Assembly (NCBI GenBank): GCA_046329235.1
Contig: JAXLVA010000001.1
Location: 2,914,001-2,978,000, forward strand
Source of the DNA: JALONH01 sp046329235
Lineage (GTDB): Bacteria > Bacteroidota > Bacteroidia > Cytophagales > Cytophagaceae
DNA length: 64,000 nt
Direction: 5' to 3'
The notes under the pieces are model-generated. The model was not told the origin of the DNA and did not search any database. It saw nothing but the letters and a program-made list of their open reading frames with translations. The translations under genes were made by a program, and so were the position numbers. Below are positions 8,130 through 16,889 of this stretch, piece after piece; positions within the stretch are counted from its first letter, which is position 1, and each line of letters starts with the position of its first letter.

Positions 8130-9893
8130 TTATTTCTGTGCCGGAGCTGCTGCTGCAGGTTTAGTTAAATAAACCTTAGTGAAGTCACGGTACTGCATTG
8201 GGTTATTAGGGAAGTTCTTTACAGTAGGTTGGATTAAGCGGTAAGCTTCATCATACCAAAGAACAATGATAGGTGCATCAGCCATCGCTACTTTCTCAGC
8301 TTGTAAGAAGTAATCGTATGCTTCAGCAGTAGTTTTTGCTTTCAAACCTTTCTCGTATAAATCATCAAATTTTGTATTTAAGTAACGAGAGAAGTTAGGA
8401 TAAGATGGAGAAGCTTCATCCGTAGGAATGTTCTTACCATATAAGTACCATAAGAAGTTTTCAGGAGAAGGATAATCAGCAATCCATCCTACACGGAAGA
8501 ATTGTGCTTTACCGCTCATCATGTTTTCAATTAATTGAGTAGTGGATACAATGTTTAATTCAACTTTGATACCTAAGTTATCATATAATTGTTTTACTAC
8601 TTCTTGAGCTACGTTCACGTTACGCTCTCCATCAGAGTTCAAATCAAGAACGATTTTCGGAACATCTTTAGCAGAAGCATAGCCGGCTTTCTTCAAGTAA
8701 TATTTAGCAGAATCTAAGTTAAGGTCATAACCCTTGATATCTTTTCCTTTGTACTCAGGGAAAACGTTCACCGGTGTGATACCCCAGAAACCAGGAGCGT
8801 CGCCTTCACCATCTAATACAAATTCTAATACTTTTTTACGATCAACGGCAAATGAAATAGCTTTACGAAGATTTACGTTTTGGAATACTTCATTTTTGTT
8901 GTTGAAAGAAAGGAAGTGTACAGCCATCTCAGGATTTTTCTGTAACACATACATTCCGTATTCACCCGTTTGTTTTACTGATTCTTCTTCAATTTGAATG
9001 ATGTAATCTGTAGGAAGACGGTACATCATGTGGAACTCACCACGTTTGAACTCTAACAATTCAGTTTTACGATCAGATAAGAAACGAACTTTGATACCGC
9101 TTAGGTAAGGAAGTTTGTTGCCATCTTCGTCTACTAAATAATAGTTCGGGTTTTTCTTTAAGATAACAGATGAACCTTCGTCAACAGAAGCCTTCATGAA
9201 AGGACCTGTACCAACCGGTTCGATACGCATATCTACACCATACTTATCGTAAGCTTCTTTAGGGAAGATAAAAGTAAACGGACGAGCTAAGTTGTATAAG
9301 AAAATAGAATTTGGTTCTGTTAATGTGAAGGAGATAGTATAATCATCTACTACTTTGATACCTTCTACTGTTCCGGAAACTTTACCTGATTTACTAGCTT
9401 CGTAATATTCGTTGGCACCTTTTAAGATGTCTTGGAACATACTGAAACCTTGGTTTTGCTGTGGATTGTGTGTACACAACAAAGTGAAAGCAAAGTTCAC
9501 GTCAGAAGCTTTGAACTCACGACCTTTTCCGTCAGGGAAACAAGCGTTATCGTGGAACATTACTCCCTTGCGAAGTTTGAATGTATATACAGTTCCTGAT
9601 TCGTCTACTGAATAGGATTCAGCTAAACCTGGAGTTAAGTGTAATGAATCTTGAGTAAATTTCATTAAACCTTCATACACCTGACATGCGATGCGGTAAG
9701 ATGTAGCATCCGTAATGTTATGAGGGAATAAGTTTTTAAGAAACTCCGCTTCATTGTATTTGAAAATACCTCCGGAGAATTTACCACCATTAATTTCAAC
9801 AATCTCTTCCGGGTTTTGGGAGTCTTCAGAACCTTTCTTACAGGACCCCAATAATACGCCTGCCAGCAAAAGTGGTAATATACTTTTCTTCAT
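8130..9893 (-). CDS. ABC transporter substrate-binding lipoprotein, peptide-binding (SBP_bac_5) family
   Basis: Extracytoplasmic solute-binding protein of the DppA/OppA type, 587 residues. The N-terminus has a lipoprotein signal peptide ending LLAGVLLGSC, so Cys18 is the lipidation site. The body shows the family layout: YRIACQVYEGLMKFTQDSL, GLAESYSVDESGTVYTFKLR, then VPVG-type GTGPFMK and the C-terminal AQFFRVGWIADYPSPENFLW block that contacts ligand. No permease or ATPase genes are adjacent, so the transporter partner must be encoded elsewhere. The C-terminus ends in an Ala/Pro tail (PAAAAPAQK). It is transcribed alone, with about 230 bp to xth upstream and a terminator downstream. Confidence 0.93.
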   Translation of the reverse strand: MKKSILPLLLAGVLLGSCKKGSEDSQNPEEIVEINGGKFSGGIFKYNEAEFLKNLFPHNITDATSYRIACQVYEGLMKFTQDSLHLTPGLAESYSVDESGTVYTFKLRKGVMFHDNACFPDGKGREFKASDVNFAFTLLCTHNPQQNQGFSMFQDILKGANEYYEASKSGKVSGTVEGIKVVDDYTISFTLTEPNSIFLYNLARPFTFIFPKEAYDKYGVDMRIEPVGTGPFMKASVDEGSSVILKKNPNYYLVDEDGNKLPYLSGIKVRFLSDRKTELLEFKRGEFHMMYRLPTDYIIQIEEESVKQTGEYGMYVLQKNPEMAVHFLSFNNKNEVFQNVNLRKAISFAVDRKKVLEFVLDGEGDAPGFWGITPVNVFPEYKGKDIKGYDLNLDSAKYYLKKAGYASAKDVPKIVLDLNSDGERNVNVAQEVVKQLYDNLGIKVELNIVSTTQLIENMMSGKAQFFRVGWIADYPSPENFLWYLYGKNIPTDEASPSYPNFSRYLNTKFDDLYEKGLKAKTTAEAYDYFLQAEKVAMADAPIIVLWYDEAYRLIQPTVKNFPNNPMQYRDFTKVYLTKPAAAAPAQK

Positions 9894-10019
9894 TTTGTAT
9901 GAAAAAGTTTAAGTTTAATAAAGTTCAAATAGTTCGTCGTTCCCTTGTGTACGAAATTTCGATATAAAAGGTTATACACAATAGGACTCTAATATACCAA
10001 ATTTTGTACAAATACAAGG

Positions 10020-10787
10020 TTATCTTCTATTAATTTCCAATAACACGGGACAATGATCCGAATGTTTAGCATCGGGTAATATCACGGCACGAGTTAAATC
10101 GGGAACTAATTCAGGAGTAACAGCATGGTAATCAATACGCCAACCCAAATTTTTACCCCTTGCCCCGGCTCTATAACTCCACCAGGTATAATGATGAGGT
10201 TCTTTGTTAAAATGCCTAAAGGCATCCACAAATCCACTCTCAAAAAAGGTACTCATCCAAGCTCTTTCTTCCGGCAAAAATCCGGAGGTATTGGCATTTG
10301 ATTTTGGATTATGGATGTCAATCGCTTGGTGACATATATTATAGTCTCCGCATATAACTAAGTTCGGAACGGATTTACGCAACTCGTTAATGTAAATCTG
10401 AAAGTCGTCCAGCCATTGATATTTAAAGGCTTGTCGTTCTTCCCCACTCGATCCGGATGGCATGTAAACATTTAAAACAGAGAAAGTTTCAAAGTCAACT
10501 CGGATCACACGACCTTCCCGATCGTATGCTTCTATGCCACAACCATATTCAATATGTTTGGGCTTAATTCGACTGAAAACGGCTACTCCGCTGTATCCTT
10601 TTTTCTCTGCAGGTTGCCACCAAGATTCATAACCTAAATCGGTAAATAAAGATAAATCCACCTGTTCAGGTGTGGATTTCACTTCTTGAAAACAATACAC
10701 ATCAGCATTGCAGGCTTTCATCCAATCCAATAATCCTTTGGTGATACCGGCGCGAATACCGTTGATGTTATAGGTAATGATTTTCAT
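10020..10787 (-). CDS. xth: Exodeoxyribonuclease III (AP endonuclease)
   Basis: Mg-dependent base-excision-repair nuclease of the EEP superfamily, 255 residues, normal for the family. Catalytic blocks seen in order: NINGIRA (Asn7), CFQEVK (metal-binding Glu), CGDYNICH (the Asp/Asn pair), the LGWRIDYHAVT substrate loop, and the C-terminal SDHCPVLLEI with the catalytic Asp-His. The upstream gene's TAA stop is directly followed by this ATG with no gap, so the two are translated from one message. Confidence 0.96.
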   Translation of the reverse strand: MKIITYNINGIRAGITKGLLDWMKACNADVYCFQEVKSTPEQVDLSLFTDLGYESWWQPAEKKGYSGVAVFSRIKPKHIEYGCGIEAYDREGRVIRVDFETFSVLNVYMPSGSSGEERQAFKYQWLDDFQIYINELRKSVPNLVICGDYNICHQAIDIHNPKSNANTSGFLPEERAWMSTFFESGFVDAFRHFNKEPHHYTWWSYRAGARGKNLGWRIDYHAVTPELVPDLTRAVILPDAKHSDHCPVLLEINRR

Positions 10788-11198
10788 TTATAATTTTTTT
10801 AAGTGAGACGGCGGACTATTTTTCTTTAATCCTTCTTCCCTTTTGATTTCATCATCAATGATGTCTTGAAAATATTCCAACATGTGATATTGCAATAAAT
10901 CTTCTTGCTCTTCTAAACTCAACTTAGGCACTTCGCGAATCAGCGTGTAATGCGGCCATCCATCAGCATCCTGGCCATCCAGTTGGTAATGGCCGGACAT
11001 AGCAAGAAGTGTACATGTAGCAACATGCATCAAATCTTGTTTCTCTTCTTTGGAATAATGTTGTTTACCTTTTCCTACTTCATTCACGCCGATTAAAAAC
11101 AACAGCGTATTCATATTCGGTTTTTTACCGGTGGTCCGAATAAAATAATACATCAATCTGTCCCAGCGATTTTTATATGTAGGCTCTTCTAAGAACAT
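10788..11198 (-). CDS. Conserved hypothetical protein co-transcribed with xth
   Basis: 136 residues, soluble, rich in charged helices, with no signal peptide or membrane segment. I recognise no domain. Local features are an N-terminal EPTYKNRWDRLMYYFIRTTG block, a short aromatic/acidic centre (DGQDADGWPHYTLI) and a Lys/Ser-rich tail. Its stop codon abuts the xth start, which suggests that the two proteins are made together; a role near DNA repair would be only guilt by association. A 60-bp gap separates its start from the divergent comF gene, so the two share a promoter region. Confidence 0.65.
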   Translation of the reverse strand: MFLEEPTYKNRWDRLMYYFIRTTGKKPNMNTLLFLIGVNEVGKGKQHYSKEEKQDLMHVATCTLLAMSGHYQLDGQDADGWPHYTLIREVPKLSLEEQEDLLQYHMLEYFQDIIDDEIKREEGLKKNSPPSHLKKL

Positions 11199-11258
11199 CC
11201 GTGGTGTTATGGAAATTATATGCTAATTTAACAAACTCAATCAGCCTATGTACTTTTT

Positions 11259-11972
11259 ATGTCAGCTATTTTATCTACGCTCCGTCAGGGATGGGAGCTT
11301 TGTGCGGATTTATTCTTTCCTCCGCACTGTTTGTTATGCGGTACGCCGTTGGTCCGAAAAGAAGAAGCCTGTTGTACTTATTGCTTAAATCAGCTCCCCT
11401 TATTTGATGTAGATTTGGCCCAAGAAATTATGGGTCAACGAGTTTCAGCTACTTTACCCATTCATCAGGGTTTTGCATTTTATCAGTTTGATAAGTTTAA
11501 TTCTACTAGAAAAGTAGTACATGCTATTAAGTATGATGATTTTCCATCACTTGGATTTCGTTTGGGATTGTGGATGGGACATCGATTATTAAAAACTCAG
11601 TTGTCTGAAAAACCGGATGTGTTGGTGTATGTACCTATGTCGTATTGGAAATATAAACGCAGGGGATATAATCAAGCGGCAGTGATGGCGGAAGGAATTA
11701 GTAAAGCGTTACAAATTCCCATTCTACAACCATGTTTGAAAAAGGGTTGGGCAAACTTTGTTCAGGCAAAAAGTGATAAACATACCCGTAGAAAAAATGT
11801 ATTGGAAGTGTTTTCAATTACGAAGGAAGGAATAGAAAATTGTAAGGGGAAACATGTGTTGTTAGTAGATGATATTTTTACTACAGGTGCCACCATGGAA
11901 CGCTGTGGAGCCTTGTTACTAGAGGCCGGGGCGAAGAAGGTAAGTTTGGCGGTGCTGGCAATGACACGATGA
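11259..11972 (+). CDS. comF: ComF family phosphoribosyltransferase-like protein
   Basis: 237 residues. The N-terminal zinc-type cluster is CLLCGTPLVRKEEACCTYC, and the C-terminal type I phosphoribosyltransferase domain has the PRPP loop VLLVDDIFTTGATM. This two-part layout defines the ComF/GntX family linked to DNA uptake in naturally competent bacteria and to purine-type chemistry elsewhere; in Bacteroidota the exact role is unknown. The fold also shows the family block MSYWKYKRRGYNQAAVMAEG. The gene is divergent from the xth operon. Confidence 0.9.
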   Translation: MSAILSTLRQGWELCADLFFPPHCLLCGTPLVRKEEACCTYCLNQLPLFDVDLAQEIMGQRVSATLPIHQGFAFYQFDKFNSTRKVVHAIKYDDFPSLGFRLGLWMGHRLLKTQLSEKPDVLVYVPMSYWKYKRRGYNQAAVMAEGISKALQIPILQPCLKKGWANFVQAKSDKHTRRKNVLEVFSITKEGIENCKGKHVLLVDDIFTTGATMERCGALLLEAGAKKVSLAVLAMTR

Positions 11973-12175
11973 ATTATGAGTTATGAATTATGAAGGAGGG
12001 GGCAGATGTTGTTTTCTCAAAGGTTTAAGAATTCTCTCTCGCCCGTGTTGAGTGTTTAGCCGCTCACATGAGTATAATAAAAGTGACGGTAATAATTGCG
12101 GCGTCACCAACATGTACGTACCATTATTCCTCGGCTATTTTTATTTGTTGAATATAGATAAGTTTGGTATTTTAA
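11973..12175. other. Intergenic stretch with degenerate repeats
   Basis: About 200 bp after comF without a recognisable gene. It begins with a GAATTATGAGTTATGAATTA repeat that also occurs at about 2013-2036 and inverted at about 43027-43062. The rest looks like decayed sequence ahead of the IS-split reading frame. Confidence 0.5.
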
Positions 12176-12278
12176 CACATTGTTATCAATAGGAGCAGTG
12201 GGCTGTTGGTCGATGACCGAACAGCGGAAGCTGCGGTGTGTCTCGTCCTGAAATAGGTTTACACTAAAAGTAAACAAA

Positions 12279-12722
12279 ATGGGACAAAGAGAAAAGAAAG
12301 ACAAGCAAGTAGTAGTCGTACAAAAGTACAATTACAGCACTGAGTTCAAGCATCATGTATGTAGGGAATTTATGGCCGGTAAAGGAGGGATGAAAGAATT
12401 ATGTATAAAATACGGTATTCCTAGTCATTCAAGTCTATTTCATTGGCTAGAGAGGTATGGATATAGGGAAAATAAAAGCGATATTAGAGTTCAATACGAT
12501 ACCATCGAAATTGGATTAGAAAATTTTGGGATCGCTAAAAGTCCACCCTTACCAATGAATCAACTAGCGGATAATATCGAAGATAACTCATCTGAAGAAG
12601 TAAAGCGACTTAAAAAAGAACTTGAAGAAGCTAAGCTTAAAGCAGAAGCCTATTTAAGAGTAATAGAAATAGCCGAACAAGAGTTAAAACTTCCTATCCG
12701 AAAAAAGTCCAATACCAAATAA
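12279..12722 (+). CDS. IS3-family transposase OrfA
   Basis: 147 residues; the DNA-binding half of the transposase. An N-terminal helix-turn-helix (about residues 12-55, with EFKHHVCREFMAGKGGMKEL and a SHSSLFHWLERYG recognition helix) binds the IS ends. A C-terminal leucine-zipper-like coiled coil (EEVKRLKKELEEAKLKAEAY) serves dimerisation. It ends at TAA 12720-12722, fifteen bases after the slippery heptamer. Confidence 0.9.
   Translation: MGQREKKDKQVVVVQKYNYSTEFKHHVCREFMAGKGGMKELCIKYGIPSHSSLFHWLERYGYRENKSDIRVQYDTIEIGLENFGIAKSPPLPMNQLADNIEDNSSEEVKRLKKELEEAKLKAEAYLRVIEIAEQELKLPIRKKSNTK
12701..12707 (+). other. Programmed -1 frameshift site A AAA AAG
   Basis: In the OrfA frame the codons are CGA AAA AAG, giving the canonical slippery heptamer A-AAA-AAG. 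A -1 slip puts ribosomes into the frame that stays open through orfB, producing an OrfAB fusion of about 456 residues, the usual active transposase of this family. Confidence 0.88.
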
Positions 12723-13645
12723 TAGAAGAACTACGAAGCAAGTACCCTGAGAAAAGTCTGTCGAGTATTTGCAGATTATTTGGTATCAGTAGACAGGCAT
12801 ATTATCAATATTGCAAGTTATATGAAGAACACCAATTACAGTCTAAACTGATAGTTGATGCTGTGAAAGAAGTTCGTCTGGCTCATAAAAGAATAGGCAC
12901 TAGAAAGCTGTACCATATGCTACAACCGTTCTTTGTAAATAATCATCTAAAAATAGGTAGAGATTCTTTCTTTGATTTATTAAGAAGAGAGGATTTACTT
13001 ATCAAGAGAAGACGCAGAGGAATACAAACCACCATGAGTTACCATAAGTTTTATAAATGGTCAAACTTGGTTAAGGATATCATACCAGAGAAACCTCAAC
13101 ATATCGTAGTGAGTGATATAACATACTGGAAAGTACAATCTAAACATTTATACATTAGTCTTATAACGGATGCCTATTCGCATAAAATTGTCGGATACAA
13201 TGTATCAGACACCCTAGAAACGTCTGAAAGTATTAAAGCCCTTGAGCTAGCTTTGCCTGACCTTTTGAGAGGTCAGGCAAGCCAGCTCATTCATCACTCA
13301 GACAGAGGAATACAGTATTGTTCTAGTCAATATGTAAAGCTATTACAGGATAATAATATTTTAATTAGTATGACTGAAGATAGTGATCCTAGAGACAATG
13401 CGATTGCAGAAAGAGTAAATGGAATACTAAAAAATGAATACCTAGCAGACTATAAGGTAAATACTTTAGAAGAAGCCAAAGATGCTTTGGAGCAATCTGT
13501 AAATAAATATAATAACGAAAGACCACATTTGAGTATAGAATACTTAACACCCTCCATTGTTCATTCAACTAGTATTAAGGCTAAAAGAAAGTGGAAAAGT
13601 TATTATAAGAAAAATACAAATGACAAGCTATTTCAGGATAATTGA
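12707..13645 (+). CDS. IS3-family transposase OrfB (rve integrase domain), made by frameshift
   Basis: The catalytic half of the transposase. The frame is open from the slippery site, with no early ATG; a GTG at 12863 is the first internal start-like codon. Upstream of it the frame encodes an HTH-like stretch (SSICRLFGISRQAYYQY). The DDE residues are visible: the first Asp in VVSDITYWK, the second in IHHSDRGIQYCS, and the Glu in NAIAERVNGILKNEY. The C-terminal NNERPHLSIEYLTP block is standard for the IS3/IS150-like groups. Confidence 0.92.
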   Translation, partial: VQYQIIEELRSKYPEKSLSSICRLFGISRQAYYQYCKLYEEHQLQSKLIVDAVKEVRLAHKRIGTRKLYHMLQPFFVNNHLKIGRDSFFDLLRREDLLIKRRRRGIQTTMSYHKFYKWSNLVKDIIPEKPQHIVVSDITYWKVQSKHLYISLITDAYSHKIVGYNVSDTLETSESIKALELALPDLLRGQASQLIHHSDRGIQYCSSQYVKLLQDNNILISMTEDSDPRDNAIAERVNGILKNEYLADYKVNTLEEAKDALEQSVNKYNNERPHLSIEYLTPSIVHSTSIKAKRKWKSYYKKNTNDKLFQDN

Positions 13646-13808
13646 TAACACTGTAAAGCTATTCTAGTATATTTGATAAATATGTAAACTTTTTTCAGGA
13701 CGTGACAGTGCCGTGGAAACAGAAGATAAATACCAACATGGGAGAAATAATTGAGACATCTGTTAATGGCAGAGAGGATGTAGATAGACTTTTTAATTTG
13801 TATGATTT

Positions 13809-14123
13809 ATGATCAAAGAGTTTAATTATCCTGATAGAGAATGGTCGTTATTTATTTCAAATGTTGATTTAAATTACTACTTGAAATTTATTAAAATATT
13901 CGAAAAACAAACTCTTCCAATAGAAAAAGTAGTAAGATTTTGGCATGATACTAATTCAGAATTTATTCTTGCACAAATCCCTAATAATAAAATAATAATT
14001 GAATTCTCTGAAGAAATATTAACAATAAAGTTTGCTGAAATATCAGATGAAATATCAAATGAAATATCAAAAAAGGAATTGAAGCTTATTGTAGAAATGG
14101 TTGAAATACTAATGACAGGTTGA
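13809..14123 (+). CDS. Small acidic protein, possible immunity-type partner of the split gene
   Basis: 104 residues, Ile/Glu-rich, no signal peptide and no membrane segment. Its ATG overlaps the TGA of the IS-split frame (ATGA). Base composition is very AT-rich compared with the flanking comF and OmpA genes, which points to horizontal origin. The C-terminal part is a repetitive ISDEISNEIS segment. I do not recognise a family. Size, overlap with an upstream gene and position among mobile debris fit an immunity or antitoxin gene, but this is inference. Confidence 0.5.
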   Translation: MIKEFNYPDREWSLFISNVDLNYYLKFIKIFEKQTLPIEKVVRFWHDTNSEFILAQIPNNKIIIEFSEEILTIKFAEISDEISNEISKKELKLIVEMVEILMTG

Positions 14124-14179
14124 TTTTTCAACGTCGTTGGTGCATATCTACTTTTTATTATGCCCGTGATTTCTATCAG

Positions 14180-14560
14180 TTAAGCAAGTGAATTTATATA
14201 AGAATTTTCATATTTTCTATTATCACGTACACAGGCAAATACTCGGTGAATTAATTTATTTCTAATCATATTAAGAACGCTCATTTTAGATTTTCCTTCA
14301 GCCACTCTTCGTTCATAGAAATTTCGTAATTCTTCGTTGTATTGCATGGATACCAATGCAGCCATGTGTAGTAATGCTTTCATGCTCATATTGGCTTTTC
14401 CCCGCCGGTCGGTGTTCCCAAGGCGCAGAGGAGTAAAAGAATAGAGTGAAAGATAATTCCCTGGGTCACCGACCAATGTTTGATAATGACAAATTGTTTG
14501 TGACGCGGTAATGTTCAAATAAGATAATCGAGAGAGTGGTGCACCGCTAAACACAAACAA
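14180..14560 (-). pseudogene. Remnant of an IS110-family transposase (C-terminal part)
   Basis: The last ~85 residues match the C-terminus of IS110/IS116/IS902 transposases (KANMSMKALLHMAALVSMQY, NFYERRVAEGKSKMSVLNMI and RNKLIHRVFACVRDNRKYE). The preceding part of the frame (FSGAPLSRLSYLN...) does not look like intact IS110 sequence and probably reflects frame damage. The N-terminal DEDD catalytic domain is missing, so the element is dead. Confidence 0.8.
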
Positions 14561-14568
14561 TGGCAGGG

Positions 14569-14610
14569 GATATGAAACACTCCTGAGAAAAATGGAGAGT
14601 GTTTCATATC
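14569..14610. repeat. Perfect 14-bp inverted repeat
   Basis: GATATGAAACACTC (14569-14582) and GAGTGTTTCATATC (14597-14610) are perfectly complementary around a 14-nt loop. It lies just past the stop of the OmpA-like gene, between it and the IS110 remnant. No T run follows, so it may act as an mRNA 3' hairpin or be an element boundary. Confidence 0.7.
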
Positions 14611-14624
14611 GATGTAGAGCAATT

Positions 14625-15620
14625 TTAAATTTTCAGAATTTTAATTTCAACACGTCTGTTTTTTTGGCGTGATTCCATGGTTTCATTGGAGTCAATCGGT
14701 AAAGAGGAGCCTTGTCCTATAGCAATTACATTATTGACGTTGACTCCACCATGGATTAAATAATTACGAATCATATCCGCCCTATCTTGAGATAGTTTTT
14801 TACTTGCATTCGACTCAATGGTATTGTCTAAATGTACAGACAGTTCAATTTGTACATTTGGGTATTTCATTAAATAAGAAGTAAGTTCTTTTAATGTTTT
14901 TTCAGACGATGGTAAAAGACTTGTTGTCCCAGGTTCAAATTGAATATCTTGTAGGGTAAACACATCATTAATATTAATGTGTGGTTTGGTCGTATCACTC
15001 AATGTGTTAATAGGTGGATTTAGTAATTTACTCCAATCCACTTTTTCGCAAGTGTAAAATTTGATTCGATCAAGGCCAAAATCATTGCCATCCCAATCCG
15101 GGTTTTGACTAACGATAGTGATAATGGCTTTTGTGTTATTACCGGAATTCCAATTCACAAAAAACTGTTGCCAAGAATTTAAACTACTCGGGCAGTGAAA
15201 TGGCTTTTCTAATAAAATATTATTGATTGAAAATTGTAAAACAGCAGGAGGACCTGTTTTTATATTTAATGTATTAGTCCAGCAAGAAAAGAAATAAGTC
15301 GTATTAGGTTGTACAGTGACTTCTTGTTTCCAGACTACAATATTACTCCCATTAGCACCGTCAACAGCCATAAAGTTTCCCTGACCTTTTCCTTTAAAGT
15401 ATTTTGGAGAAAACTTATAAGCATCGTTCGTTATTCTATAATGACGGGCGCCGGCTAATTTATCCTCGTAGTATTCAGATTGAAAACCTTTGTTGCCATC
15501 TTCAAAATCACCGTTCTTAACAAGGTTTTGATTGGATGTGATCATTCCTTCTGGACATTGTGCAATAGAAAAGGGAATTGAAATAATAGAAAGAATTAGA
15601 AATAGAAAAGTTGATTTCAT
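14625..15620 (-). CDS. OmpA-family outer-membrane protein with an N-terminal carbohydrate-binding-like domain
   Basis: 331 residues. A signal peptide occupies the first ~20 residues (ends SIAQ). Residues about 25-190 look like a galactose-binding beta-sandwich (NLVKNGDFEDGNKGF, then VWKQEVTVQPNTTYFFSCW), as in other Bacteroidota surface proteins. Residues about 215-331 are an OmpA-like peptidoglycan-binding domain with LTSYLMKYPNVQIELSVHLD, KLSQDRADMIRNYLI and ESRQKNRRVEIKI; the Asp and Arg expected to bind diaminopimelate are present. It is likely an outer-membrane or periplasmic anchor protein. The last ~60 bp of its flank abut the IS110 remnant. Confidence 0.85.
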   Translation of the reverse strand: MKSTFLFLILSIISIPFSIAQCPEGMITSNQNLVKNGDFEDGNKGFQSEYYEDKLAGARHYRITNDAYKFSPKYFKGKGQGNFMAVDGANGSNIVVWKQEVTVQPNTTYFFSCWTNTLNIKTGPPAVLQFSINNILLEKPFHCPSSLNSWQQFFVNWNSGNNTKAIITIVSQNPDWDGNDFGLDRIKFYTCEKVDWSKLLNPPINTLSDTTKPHININDVFTLQDIQFEPGTTSLLPSSEKTLKELTSYLMKYPNVQIELSVHLDNTIESNASKKLSQDRADMIRNYLIHGGVNVNNVIAIGQGSSLPIDSNETMESRQKNRRVEIKILKI

Positions 15621-15650
15621 AAAATATATAAATTGAAAATGTAAGACATA

Positions 15651-15686
15651 AAAAAACCCCGATTCATCATCGGGGTTTTCTTTTTG
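15651..15686 (-). terminator. Terminator of the GldJ-type gene
   Basis: CCCCGAT and ATCGGGG pair around a 5-nt loop, with A and T runs on the two sides. It lies just after the stop of the gene at 15699-16889 on the minus strand. Confidence 0.85.
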
Positions 15687-15698
15687 GAATAATATCTA

Positions 15699-16889
15699 TT
15701 AATAGTTGGTACCAGCTTGAATCATTGCGCAACGGAAACCGATAGTTGCTGTACAAGAATCTTCAGCTAAGTAACGACGAGTACCTGGAGACATCCAGTA
15801 AGCTACGTCTTTCCAGCTACCACCTTTGTAAACGCGAACGTGGTCATCAATTAAAGACTGGAAGCCGGCTTTATCATAACCTTTTTCTTCATCTAAATAA
15901 CCGTTACGACGTAATGGGTTTAAATCATCAAATGTTTGGAAAGATAACGGACGGTAAACATCATATACCCACTCGTTCACGTTACCAGCCATACAATATA
16001 GACCGAAATCGTTAGGAGGGAATTCATAGATGTATGTAGTAATCATCGCACCGTCGTTCAATTTACCTGCGATACCGGCATAGTCACCACGACCTCTTTT
16101 GAAGTTCGCTAAGAACATACCCATTTGTTTACCATAAGGGTTACGTAATGCGTGACCATCCCAAGGATATAATCTTTTGTGTGTTTGGTTTTCATCTAAC
16201 CATTGGTTACCGATAAGAGCTTGTGCAGCATATTCCCACTCAGCTTCAGATGGTAAACGGTAGTTTGGAAGTACAACCCCTGTTTCCAAAGGAATACGTC
16301 CGCCACCTTCCGGTACATCGATACCTGCATTTTGAGCTAATTGGTTGTTCACCACAGTAGTTCTCCATACACAGTAGTCGTTCGCTTGGATCCAGTTAAC
16401 CCCAACAACTGGGAAATAACGGAAACCAGGATAACGGAAATAGTGATCAACGTAAGGATCGTTATAAGCTAATTCAGAAGCCCAAACCGTAGTATCCGGT
16501 AAAGCTGACTCATAAAATTCTTGAGAAGAGTCTCTCTGAACATAAAATAAATATTCTAACCAGTGAATGTTCGCGATTTCAGTCTCGTCCATGTAGAAGG
16601 ATGCTACAGTAACCGTTCTTTCAACGTTGTCACCGTTTTTCATCAAATCCTCTTCAAATGAACCTAATACGGTACGTCCACCTTCGATGTAAACTAAGTT
16701 TGGACCGTCCGGCTGCCCTGCATAGTCTGCAACCTGGAACCCTTCTTCGTCATTGTAAGCAAGTCCGGTAACTGTAGAGTTTTTACCAGGATCCATGCTC
16801 GTAGGGTTTCCTTTGGTACAGGAGTACATCAACGATGCACCAAGGGCCAAAAGTGCAACCTGCTGAATTACACGTGTCATTTTCTTCAT
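15699..16889 (-). CDS. gldJ: GldJ-type (GldJ/GldK family) gliding motility / T9SS lipoprotein
   Basis: 396 residues. The lipoprotein signal peptide ends LGASLMYSC (Cys24). The body is a formylglycine-generating-enzyme (SUMF1-like) fold: FYMDETEIANIHWLEY near residue 95, FPVVGVNWIQANDYCVWRT near 165, LPSEAEWEYAA near 215, GNVNEWVYDVYRP near 300 and the C-terminal RVYKGGSWKD...IGFRCAM. Proteins of this fold with a lipobox form the outer-membrane ring of the T9SS (GldK/PorK) or act in gliding (GldJ). The ALPDTTVWASEL...YFRYPGFRYFPVVGV pattern is closer to what I recall of GldJ, but GldK cannot be excluded. No gldL or gldN is adjacent. Confidence 0.75.
   Translation of the reverse strand: MKKMTRVIQQVALLALGASLMYSCTKGNPTSMDPGKNSTVTGLAYNDEEGFQVADYAGQPDGPNLVYIEGGRTVLGSFEEDLMKNGDNVERTVTVASFYMDETEIANIHWLEYLFYVQRDSSQEFYESALPDTTVWASELAYNDPYVDHYFRYPGFRYFPVVGVNWIQANDYCVWRTTVVNNQLAQNAGIDVPEGGGRIPLETGVVLPNYRLPSEAEWEYAAQALIGNQWLDENQTHKRLYPWDGHALRNPYGKQMGMFLANFKRGRGDYAGIAGKLNDGAMITTYIYEFPPNDFGLYCMAGNVNEWVYDVYRPLSFQTFDDLNPLRRNGYLDEEKGYDKAGFQSLIDDHVRVYKGGSWKDVAYWMSPGTRRYLAEDSCTATIGFRCAMIQAGTNY

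Larger units (their letters stand above)
12239..13707 (+). mobile_element. IS3-family insertion sequence, apparently complete (1469 bp)
   Basis: Terminal inverted repeats of about 25 bp, 22 of them matching: the left begins TGTCTCGTCCTGAAATAGG (12239) and the right, read inward, TGTCACGTCCTGAAAAAAG (ending at 13707). A 3-bp duplication GTG flanks the element (12236-12238 and 13708-13710). Inside are orfA and orfB joined by a -1 frameshift site. Ends, target duplication and both frames are intact, so it may still be active. The ends match those of the second element at 56111-57429, although the proteins differ clearly. Confidence 0.92.
12176..13812 (+). pseudogene. Small gene split by an IS3-family insertion
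   Basis: Removing the insertion (12239-13707) and one GTG target copy joins 12176-12238 to 13711-13812 in one frame. The joined frame reads through ...VDDRTAEAAV / PWKQKINTNMGEII... to a TGA at 13810-13812. No start codon is seen in the left fragment, so the 5' part is lost or was part of a larger gene. The TGA overlaps the ATG of the next small gene (ATGA at 13809-13812), a coupling typical of toxin-immunity or other two-gene cassettes. I do not recognise the fragment; a polymorphic-toxin C-terminus is one possibility only. Confidence 0.5.

Noticed and set aside
12104..12331. Minus-strand frame over the left IS end
   Set aside because: It crosses the IS boundary and the orfA start in antisense and has no family feature.
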